A DNA stretch of 27,704 nucleotides from an uncultured Coriobacteriaceae bacterium (GCA_902766805.1 CACXFF010000236.1:1-27704), one strand, 5' to 3'; counted from the stretch's first letter, positions 7,247-15,439 are shown. Translations and numbers: made by a program. Notes: a model not told the origin generated them from the sequence alone.

Positions 7247-8572
7247 ATGTACAAACGTGCCTACGACGACATCATGCGCGAGATATTCGGGATGGTGGAG
7301 GAGCGCCTCGCGTCCGCCGGCCCCGCGCCGGCAGGCCAGGCGCGCACCCTACCGCCAGAGCAGATCGCCCAGCTCGTGGCGTACGTCGCCCGCCAGCGTG
7401 GCATCTCGCTGGGAAGTGCTGCGCTCGAGAGGCTCTGCGAATACGTGGAGGAGGAGTTCTGGGGCTTCGGACCGCTCGCCGAGCAGCTGGACAACCCGCA
7501 TGTCTCCGAGGTCATGGTCAACGCCCCCGACGAGGTGTGGGTGGAGGTGGAGGGCCGTATCGTCCCCGCGCCAACGCATTTCTTGGACGACGCCCACGTG
7601 CTCAAGTTCGCACGGCTCATCGCCCAGCTCGACCACCGCAGCTGCGACACCACGCATCCTCTGTGCGACTGCATGCTCAACGCGCCCGGCCGCAGCTACG
7701 ACCGCTCACGCGTGAACATCACGCTGCAGCCCATATCGCTCTACCACCCCACCATCACGGTGCGCAAGTTCTCCCAGCACATGCTCGGCGTCTCCGACAT
7801 GGTGCGCATGGGCAGCATGGACGCGCGCTGCGCGGAGCTGCTGGAGGCCTGCGTGCGGGGCCGCATGAACATGCTCGTGATAGGCGGCACCGGATCGGGC
7901 AAGACCTCGCTGCTCAACGTCCTCTCAGAGTTCATTCCCGACGACCAGCGCATCATCACGATCGAGGACACCGCCGAGCTCAGGCTGTCCAAGAGCAACC
8001 TCATCACCATGCAGGCGCGCAAGGCCAACGGCGAGGGCGTGGGCGCCGTGACCGTGCGCGAGATCTTCCAGAACGCGCTGCGCCAGCGACCGGACCGCAT
8101 CATCGTGGGCGAATGCCGCGGAGGAGAGGTCATCGACATGCTGGAGGCGATGTCCACCGGCCACGACGGCTCGCTCACCACCCTTCACGCCAACGACGCG
8201 CGCGAGTCGGTGCTGCGCGTGGACGTGCTGGCCTCCATGGACGGCATGCGCCTGCCGGTGCAGACGATCAACGAGCACTTCGCGCTGGCCGTGGACCTCA
8301 TCGTCACCACGGCACGCCTGGCGGACGGTTCTCGCAAGGTGGTCGAGCTCATGGAGGTGGGCGGTTACGACCATGAGACCGGGCTGGTCTCCATGGCACC
8401 GCTGCTCAAGTGGAAGTCCGAGGGCGTGGAGCGCGACGAGCAGGGTGCCGCCAAGGTCGTCGGCGCGCTCACGGGCACCGGCAGCCACCTCACCCCCGCG
8501 CACGTCCAACGCCTGCGCGCGAACGGCGTGAATCCCGACCCCTCTTGGTTTTTGGCGAAAGGAAGCTCATGA
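7247..8572 (+). CDS. cpaF: CpaF/TadA secretion ATPase for Tad pilus assembly
   Basis: A 441-residue cytoplasmic hexameric ATPase that powers pilus extension. Visible motifs are Walker A GGTGSGKTS (residues 213-221, Lys219), the Asp-box region TIEDTAEL (about 238-245), Walker B IIVGECRGGE (285-294) and the His-box LTTLHAN. The N-terminal domain contains the CpaF-typical FGPLAEQLDNPHVSEVMVN segment. The family consensus GEVRGGEA reads GECRGGEV here. The start ATG lies three bases after cpaB, with GAGGGGAGG upstream. Its stop overlaps the tadB start. A dedicated CpaE/TadZ gene, which often precedes cpaF, is not present between cpaB and cpaF. Confidence 0.95.
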   Translation: MYKRAYDDIMREIFGMVEERLASAGPAPAGQARTLPPEQIAQLVAYVARQRGISLGSAALERLCEYVEEEFWGFGPLAEQLDNPHVSEVMVNAPDEVWVEVEGRIVPAPTHFLDDAHVLKFARLIAQLDHRSCDTTHPLCDCMLNAPGRSYDRSRVNITLQPISLYHPTITVRKFSQHMLGVSDMVRMGSMDARCAELLEACVRGRMNMLVIGGTGSGKTSLLNVLSEFIPDDQRIITIEDTAELRLSKSNLITMQARKANGEGVGAVTVREIFQNALRQRPDRIIVGECRGGEVIDMLEAMSTGHDGSLTTLHANDARESVLRVDVLASMDGMRLPVQTINEHFALAVDLIVTTARLADGSRKVVELMEVGGYDHETGLVSMAPLLKWKSEGVERDEQGAAKVVGALTGTGSHLTPAHVQRLRANGVNPDPSWFLAKGSS

Positions 8573-9441
8573 ACGCGTTGACGTGGACAGCGCTGGCCCT
8601 GCTCGGCGCCGCACTGGCCTGCGTGCACGTCCTGGGACGCGATGCTCGGCTGGCTGCCCACGATGAGAGCCTGGGCGTCGCGCCACGACAGCACGCAAGG
8701 GCGGCGCGGATCCTGGAAAGCGCCCTCAAGCACGCGAGATGGAACATCACGAGCACCGAGCTGCTCATCGTGTGGATGCTCGTGACGGGCGTCTGCGCCA
8801 CAGCGGCCGTCGCCCTGGGCTGGGGCCCGCCCGCCGTCCTGGGCTGCGCAGCGGCAGGCGCCTGCCTCGTGCCGCTCGCGCTGTTCATAGCCGTGCGGCG
8901 CGCGGGTGGCGACCTGGAAGAGCAGTTCGGGGAGGCCATGCCGCTCATCGCCGCGGACATCAACGCGGGGCAGACCCTGCCCGACGCGCTGCGCTCGCTG
9001 CTTCACCAGGCCGAGGAACCCCTGCGCGGCCACATCGATCGCGTGTTTGCCCGCGTGGAGTCGGGCATGCCCTTCGACCAGGCACTGCAGCTCATGGCCC
9101 AGGAAACCGGCTCCATGGACGTGCAGATCCTCGCATCCACCGTCCAGATCCAACAGGAGCACGGCGGGTCGGTGGGGCGCGTGATCGACCAGATCGGGCA
9201 GACCATCGCGGACCGCGCGGAGCTGAGGCGCATGGTCCGAGCGCGTTCGGCCTCGATGACCCTCACCGTGCGCATCATCACGGGGGTCGTCGCGGGGATG
9301 GTGGTCGTGAGCGCGTTGGCCCTAGAACAAGGAAGGGCGTTCTGGACCCAGCCGGTGGGCTGGGCGTGCGCCGGTGTCATAGCGGCGCTGCTCCTGTGCG
9401 CCAACCTGGTGACCGCACGGCTGCGCGACGCCGTGCTCTGA
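8569..9441 (+). CDS. tadB: TadB-like inner-membrane pilus platform protein
   Basis: A 290-residue membrane protein of the type II secretion F family. It has an N-terminal helix (about 2-20), two helices at about 62-105, the cytoplasmic T2SSF domain (EEQFGEAMPLIAADINAGQT through QIGQTIADRAELRRMVRA) and two C-terminal helices. It should form the membrane platform with TadC and engage CpaF. The start ATG overlaps the cpaF stop by four bases and is preceded by AAAGGAAG, so I reject the longer in-frame extension upstream that would overlap the cpaF coding region. A 13-base gap with a ribosome site leads to tadC. Confidence 0.88.
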   Translation: MNALTWTALALLGAALACVHVLGRDARLAAHDESLGVAPRQHARAARILESALKHARWNITSTELLIVWMLVTGVCATAAVALGWGPPAVLGCAAAGACLVPLALFIAVRRAGGDLEEQFGEAMPLIAADINAGQTLPDALRSLLHQAEEPLRGHIDRVFARVESGMPFDQALQLMAQETGSMDVQILASTVQIQQEHGGSVGRVIDQIGQTIADRAELRRMVRARSASMTLTVRIITGVVAGMVVVSALALEQGRAFWTQPVGWACAGVIAALLLCANLVTARLRDAVL

Positions 9442-9454
9442 GAGGAAGGTAGAG

Positions 9455-10330
9455 ATGAATCCCATCATCGTGTGTCTTGCCCTTGCGGGCGCAACCCTGG
9501 GATGGGCGCTTTCGGGCTGGGGCCTGAGGGCAGCGAGCGGGCTGCAGGCATCAGGCGTCGCGGCTCGGCTGGCACGGCCTGCGGAGCTCGACCGACGCGC
9601 CGACGGGGCGCTGCGGACCTTGGGGCTCGCGACGCCACTCAACGCGCGCACCGCCCGCTCGCTCGCCGAGTCGCTCGAGCTGTCCGGCTCGCCCCTCACG
9701 GTGAGCCAGCTGTGGCTGCTGCAGGTCAGCGCAGCGCTGCTCGGGGCCGTCGTCGGCACGCTCGCGGCCACGGAGCTCCATGCGCCGCCGCTGCCCTGCG
9801 CACTCATAGCGGCGGCATGTGGCTTCGCCATTCCGCGTCTCGCCGTCATCGCCTGGAGAAGCTCGTGGCATCGCCAGCTCTCACGCGAGCTGCCCGACCT
9901 GCTCGACCTGCTGAGCGTGACGGTGAGCGCCGGCGTGACCTTGGACGACGGGCTGCGCATCGTGGCGCAGGCAGGCCATGGCGCGCTCGCGCAGGCCTGT
10001 GACCGCATCGCGCAGCGCTCCCGACAAGAGCCCGTCGCCCAGGGACTGTTGGCCTTCAGCGAGCTCACGGCGCTTGCTGACCTGCGCTGCGTGGCCGTCG
10101 CCATCTGCCATGCGAGCGAGTCGGGCGCCTCGGTGGGCCGCACCCTGCGCGAACAGGCACAGCGCCTGCGCACCCAACGCAAGCTCCAGATAGACGAGGC
10201 CGCGGCCAAGCTCGACAACCAGATCACGGTCGTGTGCGGCCTGCTCGTGATGCCCGCCGCCTTTGCCGCGGCGGTGCTCCCCTACGCGTGGAGCATCTTC
10301 GTGCAGTTCCAAGACATGGGAGGTCTGTGA
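9455..10330 (+). CDS. tadC: TadC-like inner-membrane pilus platform protein
   Basis: A 291-residue type II secretion F family protein pairing with TadB. It shows an N-terminal helix, central helices at about 85-130, the T2SSF domain (SRELPDLLDLLSVTVSAGVT, then ICHASESGASVGRTLREQA) and C-terminal helices (about 255-280). AGGAAGG stands seven bases before the ATG. The stop shares one base with the next start (TGATG), so translation of the downstream secreted protein is probably coupled to this gene. This closes the recognisable Tad core: peptidase, three pseudopilin-type genes, CpaB, CpaF, TadB and TadC. Confidence 0.88.
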   Translation: MNPIIVCLALAGATLGWALSGWGLRAASGLQASGVAARLARPAELDRRADGALRTLGLATPLNARTARSLAESLELSGSPLTVSQLWLLQVSAALLGAVVGTLAATELHAPPLPCALIAAACGFAIPRLAVIAWRSSWHRQLSRELPDLLDLLSVTVSAGVTLDDGLRIVAQAGHGALAQACDRIAQRSRQEPVAQGLLAFSELTALADLRCVAVAICHASESGASVGRTLREQAQRLRTQRKLQIDEAAAKLDNQITVVCGLLVMPAAFAAAVLPYAWSIFVQFQDMGGL

Positions 10331-12960
10331 TGAGCCGTTCCCCAACACGTCCGCCGCTCGCCCTCGGCTCGCTGTCGCGCCGCGCGCTGCTCGCCGGCGC
10401 CGGCAGCATGGTGCTTGCCGGCGTCGGCACAGCCTGGGCCGTGCAGTCGTCCAGCGCAGGCGGCACGGACGCAGAAGTCTCGGCGGAGGTCCAAGCAGCC
10501 TTGGCCGCCCAGGCAACCGGCTCGTTCTTCGTCCGCGATGGCCTGGGCGCCGCAGGAGAGCCGAACGCCTTCTTCAACCGCAGCGCCTGCGCGTACTTCC
10601 GCCCGTCGACCGCCCGCATCAGCCTGGACGGCCCCTGGCAGCTTGTGGGCGAAGACACCGTGGCGGACGTCTCGGACGCAGACGTCCTGTACGGCGCTGC
10701 CGTCCCGGGCTCGGTCACGCTCACCTGGGACGACGGGCTCGTCACGAGCGACGGCAGCAGCTATCCGCTGAGCATCAGCATCAGCTCGGTGCGCATTGAA
10801 GCCACCCCCGAGCTCGCCCCTGCCTCCGGCGGCTTCCGCGTGCGCGTGTGCAGTTGGAACGCGCTGGAGGGCATCTATCTGGACAGCACGGTCTACGACG
10901 CCCAGGGCGTGGGCTCTCAGCCCGTCATCCTCACGAGCTCCTGCGCCATCAGCGCGAGCGGCGCGCCGCCGTCGGCCCGCTACACGCTCTACCTCTATGA
11001 CATCGACCAGCCGGTGGAAGACCTGCGCTTCGTCTCGGGATTCACGAGCGTGCACCTGAGCGCAGACTCTGCCCTGCACGAGGAAGAGGCAAGCGGCTGG
11101 CTGCGCAGCGCACGACTGGACTCAGAGACCTTCGACGAACGTTTCGCCTGCACGTCACTGGTGAGCGCCGCAGACACGCTGCGCCTGGAATGGCACGCGC
11201 GCGATTGCGGGACGGTGATATTCGGCGAGTACGCGGGGTTCGGCAGCTCGTCGGGCGTCAAGGAGATAGAGGACCTCGCCCACAACCGCGCGGCGCTCGC
11301 CTACCTGGGAGCCACGCTCCAGGGCACGCAGTTCTGCGTGATCAACACGCTCGTGCCCGGCACTCCGGCCGCCGCGCTCAACGGCCACTTCGTCTCGTGT
11401 GACGGTACGGACTTCTACGGAGAGCTCTTCGAAGTGCTGGACCATTTCGGCCAGGCCATCGCCCGCCGCGGAGGTCCGCTCGCCCTGTGTCGCTGGACCT
11501 TCACGGGCACCTACAACGACTACTCCTGGCCCACCCACTGGCACAGCGTGGGCGGCAACCCCATCTACGAGGACGGCAAGGTCGTGGGGCACACGCCCGT
11601 GCGTCAGGTGGCCGACGCCTGGCACCAGTACTGGGCGCCCGCGCACGAGGGGCCGCAGCGCTCGCCGGTCTGGGTGCACGAGGCGCTCGTGACGGGCAGC
11701 GCCGCCGAGGCGGTCTTTGGCCCCGCCAAAGCGCCCGACCTGCAGATCGGCACCTTGGACGCAGGGCATCCCATCGAGTATCGTGCCGGGCACTGCAACG
11801 ACACGCGCGTAGAGGGCGAAGACCTGGGTCCCTATGCCTGGTCGTTCACGGGCAAGCGTGCCAATGTCGCGCGCTTCCCCGTCGCACGCCTGCACTACAT
11901 GGTCTTTTGCGTCGACGGCGTCTGGCGCGAGGTCCTGTGCGACGGGCTGCGCGAGGCCCAAGGCACACACAGTTGGCTCACGCGCGGTGGAGAGCGGGCC
12001 ATCATTGGCAAGGCGCGCTGCGGCTTTGCCGTCGGCGGGGTCGATCAGCGCCTTCCCGCGAGCGGGAACTTCGCCTACATCGCGCAGATGTGCCCCGAGC
12101 TGGCCTCGCATGTGGCCGACGATGGCAGCTGGCTGCTGAACCCCGCGGCCACCGAGCTCGCACGGGGCACGACGAGCGCCTGGGGGCCTGGCCCGCGCAC
12201 GGGAGGCTGCAGCTACCTGGGCGGAGACACCGGCAGCCTGGGCAGCGACGGCTTCATGGGCTGGCACTTCACGGCAGACGACCCCAATCCGCCCGCAGAC
12301 GAGCTGCTGGACGGTTGGGCCAGCGGCACGGGCGCAGGCTTCGTTGGGCAGGCAGGAGATCCCGCTCGTGACCCCGCGCTGTGGGCGGGCTGCCATGCGG
12401 AGGGGCTCCTGGAGGACGGCCTTGCCCGCGCCGAGGCGCCCGAAGGCGTCCGCAGCAGCCTCGACAGGGTCTCGTTGGTCGAGGGGGACAACTACGTGTG
12501 GGGCGTGACACACGCCACCTTGCGCTGGGCGGTCCTGTATCCGGGCGAGCATGGCACCAACGCAGGCCTGGACCGCGAGCATGGGGCGGGCGCCTACTCC
12601 AACGAGATCGACTACGAGCGCGCGGCCGGGATGTGTTACAGCGCCCCCGCCACGCCCGAGTTCGCTGACGCAACGCCCTGCGACCTGACGCTGCCCGTCA
12701 GCTTGGACGTGCGCGTGGGACGCGCGCTCAACCTCATGCCGTACCTGCCCAACGTGCATACGCCGCGCGCCTACGACCCGAGCGATGCAGACGCACGCTG
12801 GTGGCGCTGGCGCTGGCAGGGCTGGCACACGGATGAGCACGACGGCCGCGGCACGCCTCTGCCCGCACAGCTCGTGCCCGCCTGCGACCGGCAGCTCTAC
12901 ACTGGCTGGCGCATGCTCGACGGAGAGGGGGTCGTCACCACCCGTATCTACAACCGTTAA
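10330..12960 (+). CDS. Large exported protein of unknown function, last gene of the Tad operon
   Basis: An 876-residue protein that I do not recognise as a whole. The N-terminus carries an export signal: LSRRALLAG, a hydrophobic stretch and a likely cut after AWA (about residue 36). The paired Arg is Tat-like, but Sec export is equally possible. The body is rich in Trp, Gly and Asp and has 18 Cys, an even number compatible with disulfides. Near the C-terminus, WQGWHTDEHDGRGTP and RQLYTGW (about 830-868) resemble a degenerate InlB-type (Listeria-Bacteroides) repeat, whose consensus runs F-x-GW-T to tLYA-W. There is no LPXTG, C-terminal membrane helix or wall-binding repeat. Start ATG 10330 follows GGGAGGT and shares a base with the tadC stop; the upstream extension is rejected. 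It could be a pilus tip adhesin or a secreted effector; this is inference. Confidence 0.8.
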   Translation: MSRSPTRPPLALGSLSRRALLAGAGSMVLAGVGTAWAVQSSSAGGTDAEVSAEVQAALAAQATGSFFVRDGLGAAGEPNAFFNRSACAYFRPSTARISLDGPWQLVGEDTVADVSDADVLYGAAVPGSVTLTWDDGLVTSDGSSYPLSISISSVRIEATPELAPASGGFRVRVCSWNALEGIYLDSTVYDAQGVGSQPVILTSSCAISASGAPPSARYTLYLYDIDQPVEDLRFVSGFTSVHLSADSALHEEEASGWLRSARLDSETFDERFACTSLVSAADTLRLEWHARDCGTVIFGEYAGFGSSSGVKEIEDLAHNRAALAYLGATLQGTQFCVINTLVPGTPAAALNGHFVSCDGTDFYGELFEVLDHFGQAIARRGGPLALCRWTFTGTYNDYSWPTHWHSVGGNPIYEDGKVVGHTPVRQVADAWHQYWAPAHEGPQRSPVWVHEALVTGSAAEAVFGPAKAPDLQIGTLDAGHPIEYRAGHCNDTRVEGEDLGPYAWSFTGKRANVARFPVARLHYMVFCVDGVWREVLCDGLREAQGTHSWLTRGGERAIIGKARCGFAVGGVDQRLPASGNFAYIAQMCPELASHVADDGSWLLNPAATELARGTTSAWGPGPRTGGCSYLGGDTGSLGSDGFMGWHFTADDPNPPADELLDGWASGTGAGFVGQAGDPARDPALWAGCHAEGLLEDGLARAEAPEGVRSSLDRVSLVEGDNYVWGVTHATLRWAVLYPGEHGTNAGLDREHGAGAYSNEIDYERAAGMCYSAPATPEFADATPCDLTLPVSLDVRVGRALNLMPYLPNVHTPRAYDPSDADARWWRWRWQGWHTDEHDGRGTPLPAQLVPACDRQLYTGWRMLDGEGVVTTRIYNR

Positions 12961-12966
12961 CTGGCC

Positions 12967-13015
12967 CTGAGCGTGTGGCGAACTGATGCCTGGCACTAGT
13001 GCGCCACGCGCTCAG
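12967..13015. repeat. Hairpin containing a 31-bp palindromic repeat, copy 1
   Basis: Arms 12967-12980 and 13002-13015 pair over 14 bases with one G-T pair. The inner 31 bases (12976-13006) match the inverted element at 24793-24823 in 26 of 31 positions, with a shared core TGCCTGGCAC. It lies seven bases after the stop of the pilus operon and could end its transcription, but no T-run follows on the plus strand. Confidence 0.7.
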
Positions 13016-13016
13016 C

Positions 13017-13050
13017 CCACAACAAAGAGGGCGCCCCCGTAGGGACGCCC
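13017..13050 (-). terminator. Intrinsic terminator of the yceD-end operon
   Basis: On the minus strand, GGGCGTCCC and GGGGGCGCCC pair across a four-base loop, followed by CTCTTTGTTGTG. The stem maps to plus 13029-13050 and the T-rich tail to 13017-13028. It lies 26 bases beyond the yceD stop and closes the minus-strand operon facing the pilus operon. Confidence 0.75.
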
Positions 13051-13075
13051 CGAAGTACAGTGATGGTGAGACAGG

Positions 13076-13651
13076 CTACTCGGGAAGGTCGAGACCCTTG
13101 AGCGCGGCGAAGGGGCTCATCTCGGCCTTGCGCTCGGCCTCGCGGCTCGCGCAGTCGCACTCCCCCTCGTTCAGGTTCTGGCCGCAGTGCGGGCACAGCC
13201 CCTTGCAGTCCTCGCGGCACAGCACGACGAACGGCGTATCCATGAGCAGGGCGCTGAGCAAGGCCTCGGTGAGATCGACGCTGTCGTCCTCCACGAGGAA
13301 GAAGTCGTCGTCCTCCTCGGAGTAATCCTCGCCGAAGTCTCCGTCCGTGTCATGGGCACGCGCGTCCTGCGGGGCCGCGAACAGGTAGTACTCGTTGACC
13401 TCGCCGGCGATCTCGAAGCTCGCGGGCTCGAGGCAGCGGTCGCAGCTGCCCTCGACGTGTCCACGCAGCATGCCAGAGGCAAGGATGCCCTCGCCGCCAT
13501 TGGTGAGCACCAGGTCGTAGTCCAAGCCCTCTGGCAGCACGAACTCGCGTCCGCCCAGCTCGTACGAAGGCAGGTCGATGTGCCCCGCGAACGACGTGAG
13601 GTCACCGGGGTTGGCAAGGCGGCTGTCCAGCCGATAGACGATGGGTTCCAT
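13076..13651 (-). CDS. yceD: YceD/DUF177 family protein
   Basis: A 191-residue acidic protein of the DUF177 (YceD) family, linked in other bacteria to 23S rRNA accumulation and ribosome biogenesis. The features seen are GSCDRCLEP in the centre, an acidic stretch (DYSEEDDDFFLVEDD) and the C-terminal Cys cluster LCREDCKGLCPHCGQ followed by ECDC, which probably binds zinc. It starts three bases after the preceding coiled-coil gene. In many Gram-positives yceD is followed directly by rpmF (ribosomal protein L32); here a terminator follows within 26 bases and no L32 frame fits before the pilus operon. Confidence 0.9.
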   Translation of the reverse strand: MEPIVYRLDSRLANPGDLTSFAGHIDLPSYELGGREFVLPEGLDYDLVLTNGGEGILASGMLRGHVEGSCDRCLEPASFEIAGEVNEYYLFAAPQDARAHDTDGDFGEDYSEEDDDFFLVEDDSVDLTEALLSALLMDTPFVVLCREDCKGLCPHCGQNLNEGECDCASREAERKAEMSPFAALKGLDLPE

Positions 13652-13654
13652 GGC

Positions 13655-14146
13655 TTAGTAGTTGCGCGACGAAGCGCTGTCGGCCAGGGACTGACGGCCA
13701 CGGCTGATCTGGGCAGTGACCTTCTTGAGGTTGTCCTCGAGCTGGGCAAGCACCTGGTCAACGTACTCGTCCGCGGCATAACGGGTGTCGTGGTCGTACT
13801 GGATGGCGTCATCGCGGATGCCATCGGCCTGGAGCTGTGCCAGGCGCACGACCTCCTGGTCGCCGGCCAGGATCATCGCCTGCTGCTGGGCATCGGCGAT
13901 GATGGCCTCCGCCTGCTGGTGTGCCTGAGCGAGGATGTCATCACGGCCGCGCACGATGCGGCGTGCCTCGTTGAACTCCGTGGGGAAGCATTCACGAATC
14001 TCGTCGAGCAGGGCGTAGATGTCCTGCGCGTCGATGATCTTTTTGGTGCCGCCACCGCCAAAGGCGGGGGTCTTGCCTTCGTTGACTATCGTCTCGATCT
14101 CGTCGATCAAGCTCTCGATATCGATGTAGTCTCCCTGCTGAGGCAT
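13655..14146 (-). CDS. Coiled-coil protein of unknown function
   Basis: A 163-residue acidic protein. I chose the start at MPQQGDY (ATG 14146), which is preceded by AAAGGAG; the frame extends 18 codons further upstream without a ribosome site. An N-terminal helix (DIESLIDEIETIV) is followed by a Gly-rich turn (FGGGGTKK). Then comes a long predicted coiled coil (about 70-145) rich in Ala, Gln and charged residues, including AQAHQQAEAIIADAQQQA. The layout resembles DivIVA-like or ATP-synthase-stalk-like helices, and similar products in related genomes are loosely named that way. Its position between coaD and yceD suggests a conserved cytoplasmic role that I cannot define. A 138-base gap to coaD may hold its own promoter. 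Confidence 0.75.
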   Translation of the reverse strand: MPQQGDYIDIESLIDEIETIVNEGKTPAFGGGGTKKIIDAQDIYALLDEIRECFPTEFNEARRIVRGRDDILAQAHQQAEAIIADAQQQAMILAGDQEVVRLAQLQADGIRDDAIQYDHDTRYAADEYVDQVLAQLEDNLKKVTAQISRGRQSLADSASSRNY

Positions 14147-14284
14147 CCGAGCGCTCCTTTCGCCGCACGGACCAACTCCGCGCACATGCATAGCTAGCAT
14201 CCAATAGTAACAGAACAGCTCCGTTATGGTGCGTCGCGATTGCCCACGAGCTTCTTCGACCGCCCGCGGCAGCGCTTGGACCGC

Positions 14285-14797
14285 CTAGCGCCGCTCCCCG
14301 TAGCGCTCGCGCAAATGGGCTTCCACGCAAGGCGGCACGAGGGCGCTCACCTCCGAGCCAAGCGCAGAGAGCTCGCGCACGATGCTCGAGGAGATGTAGC
14401 CGTACTCCGGGCTGCTCATGACGAACACGCTCTCCAGCTCGGGACTGAGCCTGCGGTTGAGGTCGGCCTGCTGCAGCTCGTACTCGAAGTCGGTGATGGC
14501 GCGCAGGCCCTTGACCACGCCGCCAGCACCCACCTCCTGGCAGAAGGCCACGAGCAGCCCCTCGAAGGGCGCGACGTCCACGCCCTCGATGCCCTGGCTC
14601 ACGAGCGCCTCCCGCGCCATATCCACACGTTCGTCCAACGTGAAGGCCGTCCCGGTCCCCCGCTTGCCCACGCTCGCCGCCACCGCCACCGTGACGTGGT
14701 CGAAGAGGCGCGTCGCCCGGCGCACCACGTCGAGATGGCCATAGGTGATTGGGTCAAAGGTGCCAGGCACGACCACATGCCTGATGTTCGCGTCCAT
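14285..14797 (-). CDS. coaD: Phosphopantetheine adenylyltransferase
   Basis: It catalyses the fourth step of coenzyme A synthesis, transferring AMP from ATP to 4'-phosphopantetheine. The 170-residue length is usual for the family. The nucleotidyltransferase motif GTFDPITYGH is at residues 12-21, and the C-terminal ISSSIVREL motif is present. I start at ATG 14797 (MDANIRHVVV), preceded by AAGGGGGA; upstream in-frame Met codons would add a non-conserved tail overlapping rsmD. It sits 32 bases after rsmD, the usual rsmD-coaD pair. Confidence 0.96.
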   Translation of the reverse strand: MDANIRHVVVPGTFDPITYGHLDVVRRATRLFDHVTVAVAASVGKRGTGTAFTLDERVDMAREALVSQGIEGVDVAPFEGLLVAFCQEVGAGGVVKGLRAITDFEYELQQADLNRRLSPELESVFVMSSPEYGYISSSIVRELSALGSEVSALVPPCVEAHLRERYGERR

Positions 14798-14829
14798 ACC
14801 GTCCCCCTTGTCGAACCGTGGCATCGGCC

Positions 14830-15414
14830 CTAAGGCAGATAGAGCAGGTCCGTCGCCGTTATACCGTGCTTGTTGGGCTTGCGGGCGCGCACGCCCTCGA
14901 TGCCCTGCGCTTCCAAATCCAGCGACGGCGCCTTGGCCGTGCGTTCGTACGTTATCACACATCCGTCAGCCAGCTGCCCCGAACGGTACAGCTCTCCGAC
15001 CACGGCCGCCACGCGGTCGGCGGGCAGGGCATAGGGCGGGTCAAACACCAGCAGCCCAAAGGGCGCCCCCGGCAGCGGTCTGCCCTGAGACGCGACGCGC
15101 TCGATGTCGCCCTGGACCACGTTGGCCTGACGCTCGGCGCCCAGCGCGCGCAGGTTGGCCCGCACGCACGCCACGGCCGGGCGCGCCGAGTCCACGAAGG
15201 TCACGTGCGCCGCGCCGCGTGAGAGCAGCTCCAAGCCCAGCGCGCCCGACCCCGCGAAGGCGTCCAGCGCCGAGAGCTCCGAGATGTCGAGCCCAAAGGC
15301 CGAAAGGACCATGCTCGCGAAGCTCTCACGGTTGCGGTCGGTGGTGGGACGCGTGTCGCGCCCCTCGGGTGCGCGCAGCTCGCGTCCGCGCCATGCTCCA
15401 CCCACGATCCTCAT
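14830..15414 (-). CDS. rsmD: 16S rRNA (guanine966-N2)-methyltransferase
   Basis: It methylates G966 of 16S rRNA using S-adenosylmethionine. The 194-residue protein starts with the RsmD signature MRIVGGAWRGRELR and has TRPTTDRNRESF (21-32), the SAM-binding motif DAFAGSGALG (51-60) and the catalytic DPPY (125-128). GGAAGGGG precedes the ATG. It is 25 bases after recG and 32 bases before coaD, within the same transcript. Confidence 0.95.
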   Translation of the reverse strand: MRIVGGAWRGRELRAPEGRDTRPTTDRNRESFASMVLSAFGLDISELSALDAFAGSGALGLELLSRGAAHVTFVDSARPAVACVRANLRALGAERQANVVQGDIERVASQGRPLPGAPFGLLVFDPPYALPADRVAAVVGELYRSGQLADGCVITYERTAKAPSLDLEAQGIEGVRARKPNKHGITATDLLYLP

Positions 15415-15439
15415 GTAGTCCCCTTCCGTCCGCTGGCTG

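Noticed and set aside
6118..8376. 752-codon plus-strand frame overlapping cpaB and cpaF
   Set aside because: It overlaps two genes with diagnostic domains in another frame; its product is Arg/Pro/His-rich.
11155..12996. 613-codon open frame on the minus strand opposite the 876-residue gene
   Set aside because: The plus frame has a ribosome site, signal peptide and operon coupling; the minus frame has none and would cross the pilus operon end.
12967..13050. The two adjacent hairpins as attachment sites of an integrated element
   Set aside because: No integrase, tRNA end or matching direct repeat is seen; one hairpin is a normal terminator and the other belongs to a repeat also found after priA.
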